From Acidimicrobiia bacterium (lineage in GTDB: Bacteria > Actinomycetota > Acidimicrobiia > IMCC26256 > JACDBD01), in NCBI GenBank assembly GCA_031177445.1, contig JAPSGP010000236.1, positions 1-5,386 on the forward strand: a stretch of DNA of 5,386 bases. The letters are read 5' to 3'. Numbering within the stretch: position 1 is the first letter of the stretch; each line of letters opens with the position of its first letter. Positions 1-4,571 of this stretch are shown in pieces. The position numbers were made by a program, and so were the translations under genes. Below the pieces are notes generated by a model. It searched no databases and was not told the DNA's origin. It saw only the letters and a program-made list of their open reading frames with translations.

Positions 1-150
1 GACCCCGACGTGCGCGCCTGCAGAGCGGGCGCGCGCGAGGTCGTGGCGAGCTGGCAACGCATCGTGCTCGTCGACGCGCCGCTGTCGCCGTTCCGCACCG
101 GTCGCCAACCGAGCCGCGGCGACCGCACCGACGGGCAGGACGGAAGCTAG
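1..150 (+). CDS. 3' end of an unidentified gene (partial)
   Basis: Reading frame 1 is open from the window edge to a TAG at 148-150, giving the last 49 residues of a protein whose start lies outside. Nearly every codon ends in G or C, as in the clear genes of this window, which supports real coding. The visible part has a short hydrophobic stretch (IVLVDAPL, about residues 22-29), followed by an Arg/Asp/Gly/Gln-rich polar tail that looks like a disordered C-terminus. I do not recognise a family from this fragment. It converges with the minus-strand gene ending at 167, leaving only 16 bp between the stop codons. It could be a chance open frame in GC-rich DNA, but codon use and the position of the stop against the neighbour argue for a gene. 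Confidence 0.5.
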   Translation, partial: DPDVRACRAGAREVVASWQRIVLVDAPLSPFRTGRQPSRGDRTDGQDGS

Positions 151-164
151 CGCCTTCGCGGCGC
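150..164. terminator. Small GC hairpin between convergent genes
   Basis: GCGCC (150-154) and GGCGC (160-164) form a 5-bp stem with a 5-nt loop. The hairpin sits exactly in the gap between two convergent stop codons. There is no T-tract on either side, so it would be at most a weak, non-canonical bidirectional terminator. A stem this short is easily found by chance in GC-rich DNA. Confidence 0.2.
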
Positions 165-166
165 GC

Positions 167-1339
167 TCACGACCGCGTGCCGGACGCGCTCAGGATCCGG
201 GTGGCTTCGAGTCGCACCCGGAAGTCGGTGTCCGTGCTGCACGCCCGCACGACATCGCGGCTCGAACCCAGGCCGAGCTCGGCAATGCCGTGCAACGCCT
301 TCCAGCGCACCCACGCGTCGGTGTCGGTCAACGCTCGCTCGAGGAGCGGTCGCAGCTGTTCACGTGCCGCGCCCGAGATCGCGTCGACCACGCTGCGGCG
401 CACGATCCGGCTGCGATCATCGAGCAATCGCTCCCACGCACGCGCCGCCGGCTCGGGCGGAGCGTCGGCGAGCAGTGTGGCGGCGACCTGCCGCCGCTCC
501 GGCTCGTCGTCGCGGGACGCCGCCAGCACGCGGTCGAGATGCTCCGGTTGATCGGCCCGCAGCGCGCCGAGCTCCGCCCACGCCCGATCGACCCGGCGCT
601 TTCCGGCACCCTCGCCCGACTGCGCACCGACGCTCAACGTCACGGTCATCGGAGCTTCGCGTTTCTGTTCTTCGACGTCGTCGACGTCGACCGATTCCGC
701 GAACTCCTCGTTGACCACCCGCAACACCGGCTCGAGCAACTGCTCCCAGCGGTCGGGCCGCGCAATCGTGACCGCGACGAAGTCCGGACCCACGAGCACG
801 TTCGTGACCTCGTCGAAATCGGCGACGATCCGGCCGGCCACGGGGTGGGCGGCGGCGGACGCACGGTCGTACACGGCGCTCGACGCCCGGTGCGGCGGAG
901 GGGTCGCGAACCGGATGGTCCGGGGGCTGGGCGTCGCCTCCGGCACCACCGCTCCCTCGAACGTCGCCGCCAGGTCGATCTCCCGGGTGGCGTCGTGGCG
1001 GTGGTGGTCGTTGCGATCCGCCTCCGGCTCGCCGAGCGCGCCCTCGACCCGCAACCGGAAATGACCCGCTTCCCAATCCCAGACGACGGCCAGGTCGTGC
1101 TCGAGCTCCTGCCGTCCATGGGTCCCGCTCGGCCCCATGAGCACTCCCAGCGCGCGATCGTCGTTGTCGTCCCACGGCTGGTCCGAGAAGAACCGCTTCA
1201 GGAGTTGCTTCACCGGCGCCAGCGACTCTGGCGGCAGTTCGCGCACGATCGGCGTCAGCCCGGCGATCGCCTCCCCCGTCAGCCCGTATTCGGCCACTCG
1301 CGCACGAGCATCATCGAGCTCGGGCCCCAGCGGCATCAC
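167..1339 (-). CDS. Nfu_N-domain / HEAT-like repeat protein
   Basis: The protein has 390 residues. Residues ~134-213 match the Nfu/NifU N-terminal domain: a start like 'PSPRTIRF', a middle 'HPVAGRIVADFDEVTNVLVG', then 'PDFVAVT' and a helix ending 'VVNEEF'. Residues ~265-385 are Arg/Ala/Leu-rich helical pairs ('DRSRIVRRSVVDAI', 'TDAWVRWKALHGIAEL', 'TDFRVRLEATRIL') typical of HEAT/PBS-lyase-like repeats. This pairing resembles the Bacillus YpgR / 'conserved virulence factor C' architecture (family knowledge). Here the Nfu_N domain is preceded by ~130 residues I do not recognise. No CxxC is present and I see a single Cys, so a NifU-type Fe-S scaffold role is unlikely; a binding or scaffold protein is more plausible. 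The start is GTG (1337-1339) directly followed by ATG (1334-1336). A GGAGAT lies 11 nt upstream of the GTG and 14 nt upstream of the ATG, which slightly favours GTG. Its link to the neighbouring catabolic genes is unclear. Confidence 0.85.
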   Translation of the reverse strand: MMPLGPELDDARARVAEYGLTGEAIAGLTPIVRELPPESLAPVKQLLKRFFSDQPWDDNDDRALGVLMGPSGTHGRQELEHDLAVVWDWEAGHFRLRVEGALGEPEADRNDHHRHDATREIDLAATFEGAVVPEATPSPRTIRFATPPPHRASSAVYDRASAAAHPVAGRIVADFDEVTNVLVGPDFVAVTIARPDRWEQLLEPVLRVVNEEFAESVDVDDVEEQKREAPMTVTLSVGAQSGEGAGKRRVDRAWAELGALRADQPEHLDRVLAASRDDEPERRQVAATLLADAPPEPAARAWERLLDDRSRIVRRSVVDAISGAAREQLRPLLERALTDTDAWVRWKALHGIAELGLGSSRDVVRACSTDTDFRVRLEATRILSASGTRS

Positions 1340-1348
1340 GCGACGACC

Positions 1349-1374
1349 GTATCTCCATCGAGTATCTCCATCGA
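1349..1374. repeat. Perfect 13-bp tandem duplication upstream of the HEAT-repeat gene
   Basis: GTATCTCCATCGA occurs twice head-to-tail, at 1349-1361 and 1362-1374. Read on the minus strand, each unit carries a GGAGAT, so the gene starting at 1339 has two Shine-Dalgarno-like cores 13 nt apart; only the nearer (1351-1356) is in a usable position. The outer end of the repeat runs into the left arm of the hairpin at 1370-1425. Confidence 0.9.
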
Positions 1375-1425
1375 GCGGTTGGCAGTTGTCCGCGACACAG
1401 CGGGTCCTTCTGTCAACTGCTCGAT
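1370..1425 (+). repeat. Hairpin repeat, copy 1
   Basis: The left arm 1370-1384 (ATCGAGCGGTTGGCA) pairs with the right arm 1411-1425 (TGTCAACTGCTCGAT) across a 26-nt loop. All 15 positions pair in plus-strand RNA if two G-U pairs are allowed; in minus-strand RNA the same two positions become A-C mismatches. The loop begins GTTGTCCGCGAC, identical to copy 2 at 3665-3718. An inner stem is possible between 1388-1393 and 1400-1405. The element starts 35 nt after the stop of the SnoaL-like gene on the minus strand, so it may end that transcript, though the more stable fold is on the opposite strand. No U-tract follows on the minus strand. Confidence 0.8.
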
Positions 1426-1438
1426 CGGTTTTCCGGTC
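1423..1438 (+). other. Short hairpin with TTTT loop beside repeat copy 1
   Basis: GATCGG (1423-1428) and CCGGTC (1433-1438) form a 6-bp stem with one G-U pair around a TTTT loop. It partly overlaps the right arm of the larger hairpin, so only one of the two could form fully. It lies in the 3' region of the SnoaL-like gene and may add to termination. Support is weak. Confidence 0.25.
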
Positions 1439-1460
1439 GGCGCCCGCACTCCGTGACGCG

Positions 1461-1751
1461 TCAGGCGCGGAACATGGGGTTGTGCGCGTTGTTCGTCACG
1501 ATGAGTTGACGGCAGAACTTCCACGTACCGTCCTCGTTGCGGAAGTCGAACACGTACGAACCTTCGTGACTCCCGCGGCGAAAACCATCAGGATCCTCAC
1601 GAGTCGCCGCCAGCACGTACTGGACGGCGGCGGTGGCGGTACCGCCGTCGTCGGCGATCCGGATCACCTCGCTGAACATGAGGTGTCGCAGCACCACCGC
1701 TCCACCTGGCCACGCGTCGCCGAGGCCACGCCTCCCGCCCCGCCCGTCCAC
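1461..1751 (-). CDS. SnoaL/NTF2-like protein, C-terminal part (likely frameshifted)
   Basis: This open frame encodes up to 96 residues from a GTG. The part from about residue 20 has an NTF2/SnoaL-like pattern: 'VVLRHLMFSEVIRI', 'DDGGTATAAVQYVLAAT', then 'GSYVFDF' and 'EDGTWKFCRQLIV'. These are the antiparallel strands of the second half of the fold, and codons here end mostly in G or C. The first ~18 residues are Gly/Arg-rich and unlike the fold, and the GTG has no Shine-Dalgarno. An ATG at 1807-1809 in another frame does have GGGAGG 10 nt upstream, begins 5 nt after the SDR stop, and reads into sequence such as 'DDSIHHYVI'. The simplest reading is one gene of about 115 codons from 1809 with one extra base in the G-rich run 1715-1751: either a sequencing error or a recent pseudogene. 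Family members usually have 120-150 residues, and the N-terminal helices are not seen here, so it may also be truncated. Function unknown; possibly an isomerase, hydratase or binding protein acting with the SDR. Confidence 0.6.
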   Translation of the reverse strand: MDGRGGRRGLGDAWPGGAVVLRHLMFSEVIRIADDGGTATAAVQYVLAATREDPDGFRRGSHEGSYVFDFRNEDGTWKFCRQLIVTNNAHNPMFRA

Positions 1752-1809
1752 CGCGGATGACGTAGTGATGGATGGAGTCGTCGGACCCCGTGCGCTCCTC
1801 CGCGGGCAT
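1752..1809 (-). pseudogene. Likely 5' part of the SnoaL-like gene, in another frame
   Basis: From ATG at 1807-1809 the minus strand reads MPAEERTGSDDSIHHYVI with coding-like codons. The next gene part, from 1751 down, is in a frame reached by skipping one nucleotide: the distance 1809 to 1461 is 349 nt, or 116 codons plus one base. The GGGAGG Shine-Dalgarno and the 5-nt gap to the SDR stop mark this as the natural start of the downstream gene of the pair. Confidence 0.4.
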
Positions 1810-1814
1810 ACCGG

Positions 1815-2621
1815 TTATGCCTCCCAGTTCGACTGCTGCCCGCCGCACGCGGTCACGCCTCCGTCGATCACGACCGCCGACCCGTTCATATACGAAGCCT
1901 CGTCCGACAGCAGGAACCGAACCACGCGCGCGATCTCGCCCGGTGCGCCCACCCGGCCCAACGGCACAGTGGCCTCGAACGCCGCACGCACTCCGGCGTC
2001 GGCGATCGTCGGCGCCAGCATCGGGGTCTCGATGTAGCCGGGGCACACGCAGTTGACCCGTACCCCTGACGGCCCGAGGCGGTGCGACAACGCGCGGGTC
2101 AGGCCGATCATCGCGGTCTTCGCGGCGGTGTACGAGGGGATCGCACCGTGACCGATGAGGCCCTCGATGGAAGCGATCCCCACCACCGCTGCGCCCGACC
2201 CTGCGGCGCGCAGCTCGGGAAGCAACGCGTTCACCACGAATGCGTAGGCACGGAGGTGCACCCGAATCACGTCGTCCCACGTGTCGAGGTCGATGACGTC
2301 CGTCAGCGCGGGGCGCACGATGCCAGCTGCGTGGACGACACCGCCGATGCTGCCGAGCGCCTCGGCCGCCGGTTCGATCGCCGCCGCAACTGCTCGCTCA
2401 TCGGTCACGTCGATGCCGGCGGAGTGCGCGGCGACGCCCTGGTTCGTGGCGCAGTCGCTGGCGACTTCGGCCGCGGCGCCGCCGTCGAGATCCCACACCG
2501 CCACCGGTCGTCCGACCGCAGCCAGCGCCGAGCTCACCGCCGCGCCGATGCCCGACGCGCCGCCCGTCACGATCACGCCGCTCGCCGGTCGGCCGAGGGC
2601 GGGCTCGAAGCTGTTCGTCAT
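1815..2621 (-). CDS. Classical short-chain dehydrogenase/reductase (NAD-type)
   Basis: The protein has 268 residues, a normal length for a classical SDR. The Rossmann cofactor motif TGGASGIG is at residues 19-26. Asp44 closes the second strand (VWDLD), which in this family favours NAD(H) over NADP(H). HAAG replaces NNAG at 97-100. The catalytic Ser151, Tyr164 and Lys168 are present (YTAAK). The structural/catalytic Asn of the family is His122 here ('VHLRA'), a variant also known in peroxisomal MFE-2 dehydrogenase domains. The C-terminus has the usual 'GSAVVIDGG' then a Gln/Asn-containing tail. The expected reaction is reversible oxidation of a secondary alcohol in the cytoplasm; a hydroxysteroid or 3-hydroxyacyl substrate fits the neighbours but is inferred. 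The ATG start has GGAGA 4 nt upstream. It is the first gene of a minus-strand pair with the SnoaL-like gene and is divergent from the Rieske gene. Confidence 0.93.
   Translation of the reverse strand: MTNSFEPALGRPASGVIVTGGASGIGAAVSSALAAVGRPVAVWDLDGGAAAEVASDCATNQGVAAHSAGIDVTDERAVAAAIEPAAEALGSIGGVVHAAGIVRPALTDVIDLDTWDDVIRVHLRAYAFVVNALLPELRAAGSGAAVVGIASIEGLIGHGAIPSYTAAKTAMIGLTRALSHRLGPSGVRVNCVCPGYIETPMLAPTIADAGVRAAFEATVPLGRVGAPGEIARVVRFLLSDEASYMNGSAVVIDGGVTACGGQQSNWEA
1820..1825 (-). promoter_or_regulatory. Shine-Dalgarno inside the SDR 3' end
   Basis: On the minus strand this reads GGGAGG, within the last sense codons of the SDR gene and 10 nt before the ATG at 1809. It decides the start of the downstream SnoaL-like gene and implies translational coupling. 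The competing GTG at 1751 has no such site. Confidence 0.5.
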
Positions 2622-2644
2622 GTCGTCTCCGTGATCGTTGGCGG

Positions 2645-2673
2645 TGGACCCGCCTGGTCGGGCAACGTGTTAT
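2645..2673 (+). promoter_or_regulatory. Candidate promoter for the Rieske gene
   Basis: TGGACC (2645-2650, 4 of 6 matches to TTGACA) and TGTTAT (2668-2673, 4 of 6 to TATAAT) are 17 bp apart, in the 77-bp gap between divergent genes. This would give a leader of about 20 nt that contains the G-rich ribosome site at 2686-2692. A 5-bp inverted repeat GGCGG/CCGCC (2640-2654) overlaps the -35 region and could be an operator. Matches of this quality occur by chance. Confidence 0.3.
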
Positions 2674-2698
2674 CAGACCTACGGCGGGGGGAATCCAG

Positions 2699-3655
2699 AT
2701 GACCGCATCGCTGCCGACCCAAACCAAGCGCTTCCCGTTCCCGATGCCGTTCGGGTGGTTCAAGGTGGCGCTGAGCCACGACCTCGCTCCCGACACCCTC
2801 CTCACCCGGCACTACTTCGGCACCGAGCTCGTCGTCTGGCGCGACGCCGCCGGTCGGGCCGTCTGCCACGAGGCCTACTGCGCTCATCTGGGCGCTCACC
2901 TGGGCGTCGGTGGCCGAGTCGAGGGCGACCGTATCCGCTGCCCGTTCCACGGTTGGGCGTACGACACCACCGGCGCCAACGTCGACATCCCCTATGCCGA
3001 CAAGCCGAACACCAAGGCCCGACTGCGCACGTTCCCGACGGTGGAGCGCGGCGGGATCGTGCTCGCCTGGTACCACCCGCGCGAGGTGGCCCCGCTGTGG
3101 GAGCCGATGGAGATCCCGGAGTACGACGACCCCGAATACGGCGACTACGAGGTCTTCGAGTACACGATCGGGAGCTGCATGCAAGAGATCGGCGAGAACG
3201 GCTTCGACCATGCGCACTTCGAGTTCGTCCACTCGCATCCGCAGGTCGGGCAGATCGAGAAGGTCGAGTTCGACGGCTACGACCGCGTCGTGCTGTCCGC
3301 GCAGCAGTTCCCGTCGTCGAAGGGCCCGGTGGACGGGCGCATCGACGTGTTCGGTCGCGGTCCGGGGTTCGCCATCACGCGCTACCAGGGGCTGATCGAC
3401 GCCAGCCTCGTCGGCTGTTCGACACCGATCGACGAGGAGACGACCCTCGTCGCGTTCCTGTTCACGCTGCGGAACGCCCAGGACGAGCGTACCCAGCGCA
3501 TCGCCCGCGCCTTCGTCGACTCGGTCAGCCGCGAGATCGGCCAGGACATCCCGATCTGGGAGCACAAGCGGTACGTGGCGACGCCCGCGCTCGCGCCGAG
3601 CGAGAAGCCGATCCTCGACTACCGCCGCTGGTACGCGCAGTTCTACGCCGAGTAG
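2699..3655 (+). CDS. Rieske non-heme iron oxygenase, KshA / cholesterol-desaturase-like
   Basis: The protein has 318 residues. The Rieske [2Fe-2S] ligands are Cys61-x-His63 and Cys81-x2-His84. The mononuclear iron motif E-x3-D-x2-H-x4-H is complete: Glu166, Asp170 (the electron-transfer bridge in this family), His173 and His178. The C-terminal 'GQDIPIWEHK' carries Asp283, the likely third iron ligand, and 'RRWYAQFY' at the end resembles the 3-ketosteroid 9-alpha-hydroxylase oxygenase (KshA) and DAF-36/Neverland branch. KshA proteins are nearer 380 residues (family knowledge), so this is a compact member. Expected role: O2-dependent hydroxylation or desaturation of a sterol-like or other hydrophobic substrate, using electrons from a separate ferredoxin reductase not present here. 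The start fits the family opening (FPFPMPFGWFKVA at 12-24) and has a GGGGGGA site 6 nt upstream. The gene is divergent from one SDR and convergent with another. The substrate is inferred. Confidence 0.93.
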   Translation: MTASLPTQTKRFPFPMPFGWFKVALSHDLAPDTLLTRHYFGTELVVWRDAAGRAVCHEAYCAHLGAHLGVGGRVEGDRIRCPFHGWAYDTTGANVDIPYADKPNTKARLRTFPTVERGGIVLAWYHPREVAPLWEPMEIPEYDDPEYGDYEVFEYTIGSCMQEIGENGFDHAHFEFVHSHPQVGQIEKVEFDGYDRVVLSAQQFPSSKGPVDGRIDVFGRGPGFAITRYQGLIDASLVGCSTPIDEETTLVAFLFTLRNAQDERTQRIARAFVDSVSREIGQDIPIWEHKRYVATPALAPSEKPILDYRRWYAQFYAE

Positions 3656-3664
3656 GCCTGTCCC

Positions 3665-3718
3665 CCGAGCAGTTGACAGTTGTCCGCGACGAGGCCCGTC
3701 GAAGTGTCAACTGCTCGG
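3665..3718. terminator. Perfect 14-bp inverted repeat between convergent genes (hairpin repeat, copy 2)
   Basis: CCGAGCAGTTGACA (3665-3678) and TGTCAACTGCTCGG (3705-3718) are exact reverse complements around a 26-nt loop. A small inner stem CGAC/GTCG is possible (3687-3690 with 3698-3701). The element starts 10 nt after the Rieske stop and ends 5 nt from the stop of the convergent SDR, so it fills the junction and suits a bidirectional terminator. No T-tract is present on either side, so it would act as a non-canonical terminator or 3' stabiliser. It shares a 52-nt core, 41 of 52 bases identical by my count, with copy 1 at 1370-1425. Confidence 0.8.
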
Positions 3719-3723
3719 ACGCT

Positions 3724-4482
3724 TCACCTCGGCGCGAACCGCTGACCCCCGTCCAGTCGGATCGTGCTGCCGTTCAGCATCGGGTTCTCGGCGATCGCCA
3801 GCACCATTCGCGCGAACTCTTCGGGCCGGCCCATCCGCTTCGGGAAGGCAGCGTCCTTGGTGAGCTGGGCCGCGAACTCCTCGGTGACACCCTTGGTGAG
3901 ACCGGTCGAGAACAAGCTGGGCGCGATCGCCGTGACCCGCACACCGACACTGCCGAGGTCGCGCGCCATCGTGAACACCATCCCGGTGATGCCGGCCTTG
4001 GCCGCGGCGTAGGCAACCTGCCCGATCTGGCCCTCGAAGGCGGCGATCGACGCCGTGTTCACGATGACGCCGCGCTCGTCGTCCTCGGGCTCGTTCTTGC
4101 TCATGTGCCACGCCTGCAGGCGATTCAGATTGAAGGTGGCGACGAGGTTGAGCTCGACCACCTGCCGGAACTCCTCGAGCGGATGCGGTCCCTCACGCGT
4201 GATCGTACGCTTGGCGATGCCACCGCCGGCGGTGTTCACCGCGATGTGCAACCCGCCCAGCGCTTCAGCGGCGGCGTCGATGGCACCGGCGACGCCGGTG
4301 TCGTCGGTGACGTCACAGGGATGGAAAGACCCATCGAGTGCAGCCGCCACCTCGGGGCCGTCGGTGCCGGGTCGGTCGAGGATCGCGATCGACGCCCCGC
4401 GCGCCCGCAGCAGCTCGGCCGTCGTCCGCCCCATGCCCGACGCGCCCCCGACGAGCATCGCCTTCTTGCCTTGGACATCCAT
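3724..4482 (-). CDS. HSD10-like SDR (3-hydroxyacyl-CoA / 17-beta-hydroxysteroid dehydrogenase type)
   Basis: The protein has 252 residues. The cofactor loop is VGGASGMG (11-18), with Val11 where Thr is usual. Asp36 indicates NAD(H). NTAG is at 83-86, Asn112 is the family Asn, and the catalytic Ser145, Tyr158 and Lys162 are present. Several stretches match the HSD17B10 / 2-methyl-3-hydroxybutyryl-CoA dehydrogenase branch rather than generic SDRs: 'GPHPLEEF' (98-105), 'GVIVNTASIAAFEGQIGQ' (138-155), and the ending 'NPMLNGSTIRLDGGQRFAPR'. Members oxidise 3-hydroxyacyl-CoAs or hydroxysteroids, which fits side-chain or ring degradation next to a KshA-like oxygenase. The start is ATG without a clear Shine-Dalgarno. 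It is convergent with the Rieske gene and divergent from a SnoaL-like gene, so it is probably a single-gene transcript. Confidence 0.93.
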   Translation of the reverse strand: MDVQGKKAMLVGGASGMGRTTAELLRARGASIAILDRPGTDGPEVAAALDGSFHPCDVTDDTGVAGAIDAAAEALGGLHIAVNTAGGGIAKRTITREGPHPLEEFRQVVELNLVATFNLNRLQAWHMSKNEPEDDERGVIVNTASIAAFEGQIGQVAYAAAKAGITGMVFTMARDLGSVGVRVTAIAPSLFSTGLTKGVTEEFAAQLTKDAAFPKRMGRPEEFARMVLAIAENPMLNGSTIRLDGGQRFAPR

Positions 4483-4498
4483 GCCGTTCGTCTACCCG

Positions 4499-4506
4499 GT
4501 GATCAC
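4499..4506. promoter_or_regulatory. GTGATCAC palindrome in a divergent intergenic region
   Basis: A perfect 8-bp palindrome lies 17 bp upstream of the minus-strand SDR start, in the 89-bp gap between divergent genes. GTGATC also occurs at 2631-2636 upstream of the other SDR. It could be half of an operator, but the site is short and a chance match is quite possible. Confidence 0.2.
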
Positions 4507-4560
4507 TCTGCGCGCAAAGCGGTGGCCGGCGCCGCCGTGCAATCCATCCCGTCGCGGCCG

Positions 4561-4566
4561 TAACGT
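4561..4566 (+). promoter_or_regulatory. Candidate -10 element for a leaderless start at 4572
   Basis: TAACGT fits the actinobacterial TAnnnT -10 pattern and ends 5 nt before the ATG at 4572. That gene lacks a recognisable Shine-Dalgarno, so transcription could start at or very near the start codon, as is common in actinobacteria. I see no good -35 hexamer. Confidence 0.25.
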
Positions 4567-4571
4567 CGGGC

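Noticed and set aside
290..1456. A 388-codon plus-strand open frame opposite the HEAT-repeat gene
   Set aside because: It is rich in Arg, Pro, Gly and His, has no domain pattern and is antisense to a gene with clear Nfu_N and HEAT-like sequence; GC-rich DNA commonly gives such shadows.
1597..2280. A 227-codon minus-strand open frame overlapping the first SDR
   Set aside because: Most of it is an Arg/Gly-rich shadow of the SDR. Only its last part, from 1809, seems to hold real sequence, treated as the start of the SnoaL-like gene.
2618..3565. A 315-codon minus-strand open frame antisense to the Rieske gene
   Set aside because: Its composition (Asp/Val/Arg/Leu-rich) is that of a complementary-frame shadow, and the plus strand has all Rieske and iron ligands.
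3665..3718. CRISPR array or insertion-sequence end at the perfect inverted repeat
   Set aside because: There is a single hairpin with no spacer series, no transposase and no target-site duplication visible; the second copy is about 2.2 kb away and encloses ordinary genes.
2638..4563. A 641-codon plus-strand open frame crossing the Rieske gene, the hairpin and the HSD10-like SDR
   Set aside because: It lies in a shifted frame over one real gene and antisense over another, has Arg/Pro/Gly-rich composition and reads through the inverted repeat; no recognisable domain.
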